From Cronobacter sakazakii (GTDB lineage Bacteria > Pseudomonadota > Gammaproteobacteria > Enterobacterales > Enterobacteriaceae), in contig NZ_CP011047.1 of assembly GCF_000982825.1 (NCBI RefSeq), forward strand, positions 1,240,001 through 1,304,000: DNA of 64,000 nucleotides. Direction: 5' to 3'. The notes beneath the pieces were generated by a model. The model did not search any database, was not told the origin of the DNA, and was given only the letters and a program-made list of their open reading frames with translations. Shown here piece after piece: positions 15,927-24,043 of the stretch; positions within the stretch are counted from its first letter, which is position 1; every line of letters starts with the position of its first letter. Both the position numbers and the translations under genes were made by a program.

Positions 15927-17418
15927 ATACGCGGCGTAAAAGCGCCGGATAAGCCGCTTCAATACATGCCAGCAGCGCTTTAAATGCGCCCTCCATTTTC
16001 TCCTCCGCCACGCAGGCGAATCCCATCAGCAGGCCGCGACGCCGGTTTTCCGTCAGGTAATAGCGCGACAGCGGGCGCACCAGAATATCGCGCGCGTTGG
16101 CAAGACGGGCTATCTCCACATCGTCCGCGTCATCCGGCAGATTCAGCACCAGATGCAGCCCGGCGTTATCGCTGAAATCCGACAGCGCCTCCGGCCCCAG
16201 ATAGCGCGTAATCAGCGTTGTCAGACACGCTCTGCGACGGCCATACAGCAGCCGCATCCGCCGGATGTGGGCACTGTAATGCCCGGCCTCGATAAACTCC
16301 GCCAGTGCCGCCTGGATAATCGAATGGCCGCCGCGATAAAGCTCGGCATGCGCGGTTTTCATCTCGTGCGCCAGCGCGCGCGGCAGCACCACATAGCCGA
16401 TGCGCAGGCCCGGATAGAGCGTTTTGCTGAAGGTGCCGATGTAAATCACCGGCGGGTCCGCAACCAGCCCCTGCAATGCCGGGATCGGCTGGCCGGAAAA
16501 GCGAAATTCGCTGTCGTAGTCGTCTTCCACGATCCAGCTGCCGGTCTGGCGCGCCAGCGTTAACAGGCGCTGACGCCGCTCAAGGCTCATGACCGCGCCC
16601 AGCGGATACTGGTGCGACGGCGTGACGAAAATCAGCCGCGGCGGTGTTCCGGCGCTCTCCGGCGGCACCATGCCCGCGCGGTCGACCGTCACCGGCGTAA
16701 TGTTTACCTCATTCATCTGCAACACATGGCGGATGCCCCAGTACGAGGGCTCTTCCACCCACGCCGTATCACCGCCGTCGCACAGCATACGCGCCACCAG
16801 GTCGATAGCCTGATGAATGCCCTCGGTGATCAACACCTGATCCGCCGTGCAGTGAACCGATCGCGACACCCGCAGATAATCCACCAGCGCGCGCTGTAGC
16901 TCCGGCGTGCCGCCCTGACAGCTGTAGGTGAGGCGCTGCGGGCTGGGGCGGCGGCTGATCCGCGCCTGAATTTTGCTGAAAAGCTGATGCGGAAAGGCAT
17001 GTACGTCCGGCACGCCGGGGATAAACGCGCCCCACTGTTTGGGGCTGGCGCTGACCTGCCCGAGCAGCGTTTTCCCGCGCGAAGAGAACCCCGCATGCGC
17101 AACGCGATCGTGCTGCCCCTGTGCCACCGGCGGCGCAGATAACAGGCTGTCCGGCAGCATTCCGGCGACGAACGTGCCGCTGCCGGCGCGAGAGGTCACA
17201 TATCCTTCTGCGAGCAATTGTTCATAAACTGTTAACACTGTGTTGCGAGAAAGGCCGAGCTGTTGCGCGAGATCCCGCGAGGCGGGCAGACGGCTTTGCG
17301 CAGGCAGGCTGCCGTCAAGGATAGTCAGGCGCAGCGCGTTATAAAGCCGCTTATGCAGGCGTTCATCGCGTTGTTCGCCGAGGCGAAGCAATAAGAGATC
17401 GGACACTAAAGAATGCAA
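15925..17418 (-). CDS. MocR-type (GntR/aminotransferase) transcriptional regulator
   Basis: 497-residue fusion of an N-terminal GntR winged helix (RLPASRDLAQQLGLSRNTVLTVYEQL, about residues 40-65) and a C-terminal fold-type I aminotransferase-like domain. The PLP-lysine motif is TFSKTLYPGLRIGYV. MocR regulators such as GabR and PdxR sense amines or PLP intermediates and bind DNA as head-to-tail dimers. The start codon reads as TTG behind TGAGGG; a GTG four codons in is an alternative. It is divergent from a 4-aminobutyrate-type aminotransferase, which it likely controls. E. coli has no such gene between rpoH and livJ. Confidence 0.85.
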   Translation of the reverse strand: MHSLVSDLLLLRLGEQRDERLHKRLYNALRLTILDGSLPAQSRLPASRDLAQQLGLSRNTVLTVYEQLLAEGYVTSRAGSGTFVAGMLPDSLLSAPPVAQGQHDRVAHAGFSSRGKTLLGQVSASPKQWGAFIPGVPDVHAFPHQLFSKIQARISRRPSPQRLTYSCQGGTPELQRALVDYLRVSRSVHCTADQVLITEGIHQAIDLVARMLCDGGDTAWVEEPSYWGIRHVLQMNEVNITPVTVDRAGMVPPESAGTPPRLIFVTPSHQYPLGAVMSLERRQRLLTLARQTGSWIVEDDYDSEFRFSGQPIPALQGLVADPPVIYIGTFSKTLYPGLRIGYVVLPRALAHEMKTAHAELYRGGHSIIQAALAEFIEAGHYSAHIRRMRLLYGRRRACLTTLITRYLGPEALSDFSDNAGLHLVLNLPDDADDVEIARLANARDILVRPLSRYYLTENRRRGLLMGFACVAEEKMEGAFKALLACIEAAYPALLRRV

Positions 17419-17475
17419 TTGGATCCCTCATTTATTCGAAACTGGTACTCGATTATAGGGCCATAGCCTGGGTAA

Positions 17476-17520
17476 ATAAACGTCACTGTTTCAGGTTTGT
17501 TGCTAAAAAGTGACGTTTAT
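17476..17520. promoter_or_regulatory. Perfect 12-bp inverted repeat, candidate MocR operator
   Basis: ATAAACGTCACT (17476-17487) is repeated inverted as AGTGACGTTTAT (17509-17520), with the arms offset by 33 bp, about three helical turns. It lies just 5' of the aminotransferase ribosome site (AGGAGA, 17525-17530) and within the divergent promoter region. Symmetric far-spaced arms fit binding by a dimeric regulator. No binding evidence exists beyond position and symmetry. Confidence 0.55.
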
Positions 17521-17536
17521 CAGCAGGAGAATGCGG

Positions 17537-18802
17537 GTGAAAAATTCAGAATTGAACCAACGTCGTCAGAGCGCCACCCCACGTGGCGTCGGTGTCATGT
17601 GCGGCTTCTATGCCGAAAAAGCCGACAACGCCACCCTGTGGGACGTGGAAGGCAACGAGATTATCGACTTCGCAGCGGGGATTGCGGTGCTGAACACCGG
17701 CCATCGCCATCCGCGCGTGGTGGAGGCCATCGAAAACCAGCTGCGCGCCTTTACGCACACGGCGTACCAGATAGTCCCTTACGAAAGCTATGTGGCGCTT
17801 GCGGAGCGCATCAACGCCTGCGCGCCGATTGACGGCCCGGCGAAAACCGCGTTCTTCACCACCGGCGCGGAAGCGGTGGAAAACGCCGTGAAAATCGCGC
17901 GCGCGTATACCCGTCGCCCTGGCTTAATCACTTTTGGCGGCGGCTTTCACGGGCGCACGTTTATGACGATGGCGCTCACCGGCAAAGTGGCACCGTACAA
18001 AATCGGCTTCGGCCCGTTCCCGGGCTCGGTGTTCCACGCGCAATACCCGAACGCGCTGCACGGCGTGTCGGTGGATGACGCGATGGCAAGCCTGGAGCGT
18101 ATTTTCAAAGCCGATATCGCGCCGGATCAGGTCGCGGCCATCGTGCTGGAGCCGGTACAGGGCGAAGGCGGTTTCAACGTCGCGCCGCCGGCGTTTATGG
18201 AGGCCCTGCGCGCGCTGTGCGACGAGCACGGCATTCTGCTGATTGCCGATGAAGTGCAGAGCGGCTTTGCGCGCACCGGCAAACTGTTCGCGATGGAGCA
18301 TTACGGCGTGAAGCCGGATCTGCTGACGATGGCGAAAAGCCTTGCGGGCGGGATGCCGCTCTCGGGCGTGGTCGGGCGCGCGGAAGTGATGGACGCGCCT
18401 GCGCCGGGCGGCCTTGGCGGCACCTACGCCGGTAACCCGCTGGCGGTGGCGGCGGCGCACGCGGTGCTGGATGTGATTGAGCAGGAAAATCTCTGCCAGC
18501 GCGCGAACGAGCTGGGCCAGCATTTACAGGAAGTGCTCAACCAGGCACGCACCTACTGCCCGGCGATTGCCGAAGTTCGCGGGCAGGGCTCGATGGTGGC
18601 GGTAGAGTTTAACGATCCGCAGACCGGCAAGCCGTCGCCTGAGTTTACGCAGCAGGTGCTGACGCGCGCCCGTGAAGAGGGGCTGCTGCTGCTGAGCTGT
18701 GGTGTTTACGGCAACGTTATCCGTTTCCTTTACCCGCTGACCATTCCGGATGCGCAGTTCAGCAAGGCGCTGGAGATCCTCTCCCGCGCGCTGGGGCGCT
18801 AA
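17537..18802 (+). CDS. 4-aminobutyrate-type aminotransferase (class III, GabT/PuuE-like)
   Basis: 421-residue PLP-dependent aminotransferase that probably transfers the omega-amino group of 4-aminobutyrate or a similar substrate to 2-oxoglutarate. Conserved parts are DFAAGIAVLNTGHRHP, the PLP-phosphate segment TTGAEAVENAVKIAR, EPVQGEGGF, the PLP aspartate in LIADEVQSGF, and the Schiff-base lysine in TMAKSLAGGMPLSGV. The GTG at 17537 suits the AGGAGA ribosome site; the ATG at 17531 abuts it. Similarity is shared between GabT and PuuE, so the symbol is left blank. Divergent from the MocR regulator. Confidence 0.87.
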   Translation: MKNSELNQRRQSATPRGVGVMCGFYAEKADNATLWDVEGNEIIDFAAGIAVLNTGHRHPRVVEAIENQLRAFTHTAYQIVPYESYVALAERINACAPIDGPAKTAFFTTGAEAVENAVKIARAYTRRPGLITFGGGFHGRTFMTMALTGKVAPYKIGFGPFPGSVFHAQYPNALHGVSVDDAMASLERIFKADIAPDQVAAIVLEPVQGEGGFNVAPPAFMEALRALCDEHGILLIADEVQSGFARTGKLFAMEHYGVKPDLLTMAKSLAGGMPLSGVVGRAEVMDAPAPGGLGGTYAGNPLAVAAAHAVLDVIEQENLCQRANELGQHLQEVLNQARTYCPAIAEVRGQGSMVAVEFNDPQTGKPSPEFTQQVLTRAREEGLLLLSCGVYGNVIRFLYPLTIPDAQFSKALEILSRALGR

Positions 18803-18817
18803 ATCTGGGGCTTAAAC

Positions 18818-19029
18818 GGCGGGTGCGCACGGCTTACCCGCCCTACATAAAAGCACAGCCCCTGGCCCGTAGGGCGGGTAAGCGCAGCGCACCCGCCATG
18901 TGAGGCAAAAAACAGCCCGTAGGGTGGGTAAGCGCAGCGCACCCACCGAAACAGACCGTAGGGTGGGTAAGCGCAGCGCACCCACCGTGCAAGGCAGTCC
19001 GTAGGGTGGGTAAACGCAGCGCACCCACC
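18818..19029. repeat. REP array after the aminotransferase gene
   Basis: Five palindromic units: 18818-18846 (minus), then 18869-18897, 18919-18947, 18958-18986 and 19001-19029 (all plus). The first two are of the CCCGCC subtype, the last three of the CCCACC subtype. The linkers differ in length and hold fragments such as GGCA(A/G). The array fills the first half of the 470-bp gap before the permease gene. Translations give spurious YPPY and VGWVS-type peptides. Confidence 0.88.
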
Positions 19030-19272
19030 ATGTAAGGCAGAACAAACCCTGCCACAAAACGAACAGGAATTACCCCGAGGGCGCCCTCCTTATGGCCTGG
19101 CCGCCGCGCAGCAGCGGGCCATAACGGCGCGTCTTTGGGGTGACCTGCGAAGGAGCGCGCTTCGGGAGGCTGACAGGCCCGAAGCTTAAATATCTCACTT
19201 GCTAACACAACAACACACCGTGAACACAACCGCTTCCGGTGGTGATAGCCGCCGGATATTTAAGGAAGAACT
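19030..19272. other. Permease upstream region with hairpin
   Basis: No convincing gene. TTATGGCC and GGGCCATAA (about 19091-19127) form an inverted repeat around a G+C-rich loop. Upstream of the ATG is an AAGGAAG ribosome site. No TyrR box or attenuator peptide was recognised. Confidence 0.4.
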
Positions 19273-20514
19273 ATGTCTGAAAACACCACTTCCGCCTCAC
19301 TGTGGGCGTCCCGAGAGCGGGCAGCGTCATCCCCTAAATCCCTGAGCTTCGTTGAAGGCGTCGCGATGATCGTCGGCACCAACATCGGCGCGGGCGTACT
19401 CTCCATCGCCTATGCCTCCAGCAAAGCGGGCTTTATGCCGCTTCTCTTCTGGCTCGCCCTTGTCGGCGTATTGACCACTATCACCATGCTGTATGTCGCG
19501 GAAGCGACGCTACGCACCCGCGCGCATTTACAGTTAAGCGGCCTCGCCGGGCGCTATGTCGGGCGCATCGGCGCCTGGCTGATGTTCGCGTCGGTGTGCG
19601 TTAACAGCGTCGGCGCGCTCACCGCCTACATGACCGGCAGCGGCAAACTGCTCAGCTCGCTTATCGGCGTCTCGCCCGCCATCGGCAGCCTGATTTTCTT
19701 TATTCCGGCGGCGGGCATTCTCTGGCTCGGGCTGAAGGCTATCGGGCGCGGCGAGAAATTTATCAGTATCGGCATGGTGGTGATGATTGCGGTGCTGGTA
19801 GTCGCCACGCTTTTGCATGAATCGACACAGATGCAATGGCTGCTGGATGGCGACTGGCGCTACATGGTGCCGGTATTTAACGTCACCGCCTTCTGCTTCG
19901 CGGCGCAGTACATTGTGCCGGAGATGGCGCGCGGGTTTGCTGATAAACCCGAAAAGCTGCCGAAAGCGATTATCGTCGGGATGGTGATTACCTTTACGCT
20001 GCTGGCGCTGGTGCCGCTGTCGGTTATCGCGCTGAGCGGGCTTGATAACATCTCTGAAGTGGCGACCATCTCCTGGGGCCGGGCGCTCGGCGAGTGGGCG
20101 TTCTTTTCCGCCAATATTTTCGCGCTGTGCGCGATGCTCACGTCTTACTGGGGGCTTGGTGGCAGTTTCCTGACCAATATCTTCGACAAATTCCGTCTCG
20201 GCGACGACGCGCAGCCGCTTAAACGCCTCGGCGTGCTGGCGGTCGTGGCGCTGCCACCGTTCGCGCTGGCCTACAGCGGGCTGGTCTCTTTTGTGAACGC
20301 GCTCTACTTTGCGGGCGTCTTCAGCGGCGTGATCCTCTCCATTATGCCTATTCTTATTTTGCGCGGCGCGCGCCGTCGCGGGGAGATAACGCCCCGCTGG
20401 CAGTGTAGCTGGAGCACGCATCCGCTCATCCAGGGGCTGATCGTGCTGCTCTATATTGCCAGTGCGGTTTACGCGGTGCTCTCCGCCTTCGGTTATCTGC
20501 CCGCAGGCTGGTAA
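19273..20514 (+). CDS. Aromatic-type amino acid permease (HAAAP family)
   Basis: 413-residue inner-membrane transporter with about 11 hydrophobic segments, hydroxy/aromatic amino acid permease family (relatives TyrP, Mtr, TnaB, SdaC). The substrate-site motif is GTNIGAGVLSIAYASSKAG after an N-terminal polar stretch. FCFAAQYIVPEMARGF is the mid-protein family signature. The exact amino acid cannot be told. It follows the aminotransferase gene after a 470-bp gap and has its own terminator, so it may be a separate unit within the same accessory block. Confidence 0.8.
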   Translation: MSENTTSASLWASRERAASSPKSLSFVEGVAMIVGTNIGAGVLSIAYASSKAGFMPLLFWLALVGVLTTITMLYVAEATLRTRAHLQLSGLAGRYVGRIGAWLMFASVCVNSVGALTAYMTGSGKLLSSLIGVSPAIGSLIFFIPAAGILWLGLKAIGRGEKFISIGMVVMIAVLVVATLLHESTQMQWLLDGDWRYMVPVFNVTAFCFAAQYIVPEMARGFADKPEKLPKAIIVGMVITFTLLALVPLSVIALSGLDNISEVATISWGRALGEWAFFSANIFALCAMLTSYWGLGGSFLTNIFDKFRLGDDAQPLKRLGVLAVVALPPFALAYSGLVSFVNALYFAGVFSGVILSIMPILILRGARRRGEITPRWQCSWSTHPLIQGLIVLLYIASAVYAVLSAFGYLPAGW

Positions 20515-20525
20515 AACCCGATAAC

Positions 20526-20557
20526 CCGCCGCGTGACAGGCGCGGCGGACGTTTTTT
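20526..20557 (+). terminator. Rho-independent terminator of the permease gene
   Basis: Stem CCGCCGCG (20526-20533) with CGCGGCGG (20541-20548), then ACGTTTTTT. Confidence 0.85.
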
Positions 20558-20764
20558 CGCCACTTCCCACCATAATTGACGTGAAAAATAGTGATTCCAA
20601 ATTCATAAAAATGGGGTATGTTTTTAGCCGAGTATGCTGCTTTTTGCCGGGCGGCAGGGCTTAAAACTAATATTAAATGCTGCGCTGATAAGCGAAGCGG
20701 AAATAAAGTAGCGAAAAACAACAACATCACAACTGCAATAACCACAAGAATGGGGAACCTCAGG

Positions 20765-21868
20765 ATGAAAATGAAGGGCAAAGCGTTACTGACAGGCGCA
20801 ATTGCGCTGGCGATGAGCAGCATGGCGATGGCGGAAGACATTAAAATTGCCGTTGTGGGCGCCATGTCTGGCCCGGTAGCGCAATATGGCGATCAGGAAT
20901 TTACCGGCGCCGAGCAGGCGGTGGCGGATATCAACGCCAAAGGCGGCATCAAAGGCAACAAGCTGGTTATCACCAAATATGACGACGCCTGCGACCCGAA
21001 ACAAGCGGTGGCGGTCGCGAACAAAGTGGTGAATGACGGCGTGAAATATGTCATCGGCCACCTGTGCTCCTCTTCCACCCAGCCGGCGTCTGATATTTAT
21101 GAAGACGAAGGCATTCTGATGATCACGCCAGCGGCGACGGCACCGGAGCTGACCGCGCGCGGCTATCAGCTGATCCTGCGCACCACCGGTCTCGATTCTG
21201 ACCAGGGCCCGACCGCGGCGAAATACATTCTTGATAAGGTGAAGCCGAAGCGCATCGCTATCATTCATGACAAACAGCAGTACGGCGAAGGCCTGGCCCG
21301 CGCGGTGCAGGACGGCCTGAAAAAAGGCGGCGCGAACGTAGTCTTTTTTGACGGTATCACTGCGGGCGAAAAAGATTTCTCCACGCTGGTGGCGCGTCTG
21401 AAGAAAGAAAACATCGATTTCGTTTACTACGGCGGTTATCACCCGGAAATGGGCCAGATCCTGCGCCAGGCGCGTTCCGCTGGCCTGAAAACCCAGTTTA
21501 TGGGGCCGGAAGGCGTGGCGAACGTGTCGCTGTCTAATATCGCGGGCGATTCCGCCGAAGGCATGTTAGTCACCAAGCCGAAGAACTACGATCAGGTGCC
21601 GGCGAACAAACCGATTGTGGACGCTATCAAGGCGAAGAAACAGGATCCGAGCGGCGCGTTCGTGTGGACCACCTACGCCGCGCTGCAGTCGCTGGCCGCA
21701 GGCCTGAACCAGAGCGACGATCCGGCAGCCATCGCCAAATACCTGAAAGCGAACTCCGTCGATACCGTGATGGGCCCGCTCTCCTGGGATTCAAAAGGCG
21801 ATCTGAAAGGGTTTGAGTTCGGCGTGTTTACCTGGCATGCGAACGGTACCGCGACCGACGCCAAATAA
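20765..21868 (+). CDS. livJ: Branched-chain amino acid binding protein LivJ
   Basis: 367-residue periplasmic binding protein for leucine, isoleucine and valine. It feeds the LivHMGF ABC transporter. The signal peptide ends near MAMAED. Ligand-site segments include GAMSGPVAQYGDQEF, HLCSSSTQPASDIY and the C-terminal MGPLSWDSKGDLKGFEF. The ATG at 20765 directly follows an AGG ribosome site; an earlier in-frame start at 20618 would add an unlike N-terminus. Since livK is degraded, this is likely the only binding protein of the system. Confidence 0.96.
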   Translation: MKMKGKALLTGAIALAMSSMAMAEDIKIAVVGAMSGPVAQYGDQEFTGAEQAVADINAKGGIKGNKLVITKYDDACDPKQAVAVANKVVNDGVKYVIGHLCSSSTQPASDIYEDEGILMITPAATAPELTARGYQLILRTTGLDSDQGPTAAKYILDKVKPKRIAIIHDKQQYGEGLARAVQDGLKKGGANVVFFDGITAGEKDFSTLVARLKKENIDFVYYGGYHPEMGQILRQARSAGLKTQFMGPEGVANVSLSNIAGDSAEGMLVTKPKNYDQVPANKPIVDAIKAKKQDPSGAFVWTTYAALQSLAAGLNQSDDPAAIAKYLKANSVDTVMGPLSWDSKGDLKGFEFGVFTWHANGTATDAK

Positions 21869-21898
21869 TTTCCCCGGCCTCTTTCGCACTACAGTTTT

Positions 21899-21927
21899 GT
21901 AGGGTGGGTAAGCGCAGCGCACCCACC
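21899..21927. repeat. Single REP unit after livJ
   Basis: One plus-oriented CCCACC-subtype palindrome starts 30 bp after the livJ stop, between livJ and convergent panM. Confidence 0.75.
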
Positions 21928-21964
21928 TTATTACGCCATACCTTCTAACAACAGCAACCCGGCC

Positions 21965-22357
21965 TCACGGCTCCAGCCGCTTCACCCAGCCATCCTGCTG
22001 CGCCGCAAATCCCAGCGTCTGCATAAACGCGTTCATCACGTTGTAATCTTCCACGCCAATATCCATCACCCACCACTCCGTCATCGACGGGTTATCGCGG
22101 ATCGTCTCTTCAATCAGGTAATGCCCGACGCCGCGCCGGCGCGTCACTTCGCGCACCCGCAGGGAATCCATCGCGCCTTCAGTGCCGCGTAGCGTCACGC
22201 GCACCGCGCCCAGCAGCCGGTCGTTAAAACGCGCGGCGTAAATTCGGTGGTTCTCATCAAGACGTAACGATTCAGAAGGGTATTCCGGCCAGATTTTCGC
22301 GAGGTCGATTTTGTCCTGTTCGCTCAGGGTATGCAGACGAAGAATGGTGAGTTTCAT
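21965..22357 (-). CDS. panM: PanD maturation and regulatory protein PanM (PanZ)
   Basis: 130-residue GNAT-fold protein. In E. coli it binds the PanD proenzyme, triggers cleavage to active aspartate decarboxylase, and in acetyl-CoA/CoA-bound form inhibits beta-alanine synthesis. The acetyl-CoA loop is REVTRRRGVGHYLIEE, and DSLRVREVTRR is typical of the family. It lies between livJ and the livK position as in E. coli. Confidence 0.92.
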   Translation of the reverse strand: MKLTILRLHTLSEQDKIDLAKIWPEYPSESLRLDENHRIYAARFNDRLLGAVRVTLRGTEGAMDSLRVREVTRRRGVGHYLIEETIRDNPSMTEWWVMDIGVEDYNVMNAFMQTLGFAAQQDGWVKRLEP

Positions 22358-22779
22358 AATAGCCTTTCCGCCAGGGATGAATCTCTGAGTTTACCCGATT
22401 TTTCAGGGCCGCTGGACGCTCCGGTGAGATCTATTCGGTAGCTGATTAGTTTTTGTCTTATTCATTAGGTAGCGTGAAAGCGCGGGGAATGAAATTTAAC
22501 CAGCAGATAACGCTGAATGGCAGCGTTTTATCTGGCTAATAATGCCGATATTTTATGCTGACCGCTGCGCTTTTTTTTGTTTATCTCGGGTATATTTCAG
22601 AATATTATCTTTGCTTAATAGACTGAAAAATAGATGTTTTAATTATAGTTTCGCTAAAAAACACGCTAACTCATTAAAGAGACAGGTAAAAGTAGCGTTG
22701 TCTATTAAAACGACAGAATATTTTTTAACCATAATAAAACTAATCAGCAACACACACATCACGAACGGGGATTCTGAGA
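22358..22779. other. AT-rich region upstream of the livK remnant
   Basis: About 420 bp without a gene. From about 22430 to 22770 it is far richer in A+T than the surroundings, with runs such as TATTTTTTAACC. It should hold the original livK promoter and now drives livHMGF. An open frame at 22542-22883 overlaps the remnant and has no gene-like features. Confidence 0.5.
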
Positions 22780-23049
22780 ATGAACAGCAACGCAAAGCGC
22801 TGGCTTGCGGGGATGGTTGCGCTGGCGCTATCTCAGGCAGTCAATGCGATGACCGTCAATACGGCGGTGGGAAGTGGCGTTAGCAGTGCCGCGCCTGCCG
22901 CGCTAACAGGTAACCGACACGCTTTCAGCGCGAATGTCATAAACGGGCCGCTGAACTGGGATGAAAAAAGCGATCTGAAAGGATTTGTCTCTGAGGTTTT
23001 TGAGCGGCAGACCAACGGGTCGTTAACCGTTCTGCGTTACGAATCGTAG
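22780..23049 (+). pseudogene. livK: livK remnant: signal peptide joined to C-terminal fragment
   Basis: Intact 89-codon frame at the exact livK position. Residues 1 to about 24 form a LivK-like signal peptide (RWLAGMVALALSQAVNA). After a poorly matching stretch, residues 53-68 (NVINGPLNWDEKSDLK) match the LivK C-terminus, with a diverged tail to the stop. A normal LivK is about 369 residues, so about 280 have been lost. The product cannot bind leucine, since both lobes are missing. The ATG and stop are preserved and livH starts 67 bp later, so the frame may be kept for operon transcription, as a small secreted peptide, or simply be young. Confidence 0.85.
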
Positions 23050-23116
23050 TCAAGCACACCCGATATTCATCCCGCCTGCTGGCGCGTTGTCCGGCAGGAT
23101 TTAATAAGGTTACGTT

Positions 23117-24043
23117 ATGTCCGAGCAGTTTCTCTATTTTCTGCAGCAGATGTTTAACGGCGTCACGCTGGGCAGTACTTACGCGCTGATCGCCATCGGT
23201 TACACCATGGTTTACGGCATTATCGGCATGATCAACTTCGCCCATGGCGAGGTGTATATGATTGGCAGCTACGTGTCATTCATGATCATCGCCGCGCTGA
23301 TGATGATGGGCATTGACGCCAGCTGGCTGCTGGTTGGTGCCGCATTTATCGGAGCGATTGTCGTCTCCAGCGCCTACGGCTGGAGCATCGAGCGCGTGGC
23401 GTATCGCCCCGTGCGCAGCTCCAAGCGTCTGATTGCGCTGATCTCCGCCATCGGGATGTCTATCTTCCTGCAAAACTACGTCAGCCTGACGCAGGGCTCG
23501 CGCGACGTCGCGCTCCCGAGCCTTTTCAACGGCCAGTGGACCATCGGCAGCAGCGAAAACTTCGCGGCCAGCATCACCACTATGCAGCTGGTTATCTGGG
23601 TCGTGACCTTTATCGCGATGCTCGCGCTCACGCTGTTTATCCGTTACTCCCGCATGGGCCGCGCCTGCCGCGCCTGCGCTGAAGATCTGAAAATGGCGAG
23701 CCTGCTTGGCATCAACACCGACCGCGTTATCGCGCTGACCTTTGTGATTGGCGCGGCGATGGCGGCGGTGGCGGGCGTGCTGCTCGGCCAGTTCTATGGC
23801 GTGATTAACCCCTACATCGGCTTTATGGCCGGGATGAAAGCCTTCACCGCGGCGGTGCTGGGCGGCATCGGCAGTATTCCGGGCGCGATGATTGGCGGCC
23901 TGATTCTGGGCGTCACCGAATCGCTCTGCTCGGCGTATCTGAGCACGGAATATAAAGATGTGGTGTCGTTTGCCCTGTTGATCGGCGTCTTGCTGGTGAT
24001 GCCGACCGGTATTCTGGGTCGCCCGGAGGTAGAAAAAGTATGA
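23117..24043 (+). CDS. livH: Branched-chain amino acid ABC permease LivH
   Basis: 308-residue inner-membrane permease with about eight hydrophobic segments. The first half carries GSTYALIAIGYTMVYGIIGMINFAHGE; the ATPase-contact loop region is ACRACAEDLKMASLLGINTD. Together with LivM it forms the channel for leucine and related amino acids. It overlaps livM by 4 bp. Confidence 0.96.
   Translation: MSEQFLYFLQQMFNGVTLGSTYALIAIGYTMVYGIIGMINFAHGEVYMIGSYVSFMIIAALMMMGIDASWLLVGAAFIGAIVVSSAYGWSIERVAYRPVRSSKRLIALISAIGMSIFLQNYVSLTQGSRDVALPSLFNGQWTIGSSENFAASITTMQLVIWVVTFIAMLALTLFIRYSRMGRACRACAEDLKMASLLGINTDRVIALTFVIGAAMAAVAGVLLGQFYGVINPYIGFMAGMKAFTAAVLGGIGSIPGAMIGGLILGVTESLCSAYLSTEYKDVVSFALLIGVLLVMPTGILGRPEVEKV

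Noticed and set aside
18818..19029. Possible CRISPR array
   Set aside because: The repeats are palindromic REP units in both orientations with irregular, related linkers and no cas genes nearby.
18843..19229. 128-codon minus-strand open frame
   Set aside because: Half of it is REP translation (ALRLPTLR-type repeats) and the rest shows no gene-like features.
19534..20865. 443-codon open frame antisense to the permease gene
   Set aside because: It is a shadow of a G+C-rich gene: no domain, biased composition (His, Arg, Gln rich), and the plus-strand permease is well supported.
22542..22883. 113-codon open frame upstream of the livK stub
   Set aside because: It runs from AT-rich DNA into the stub in another frame, without a ribosome site or family match.
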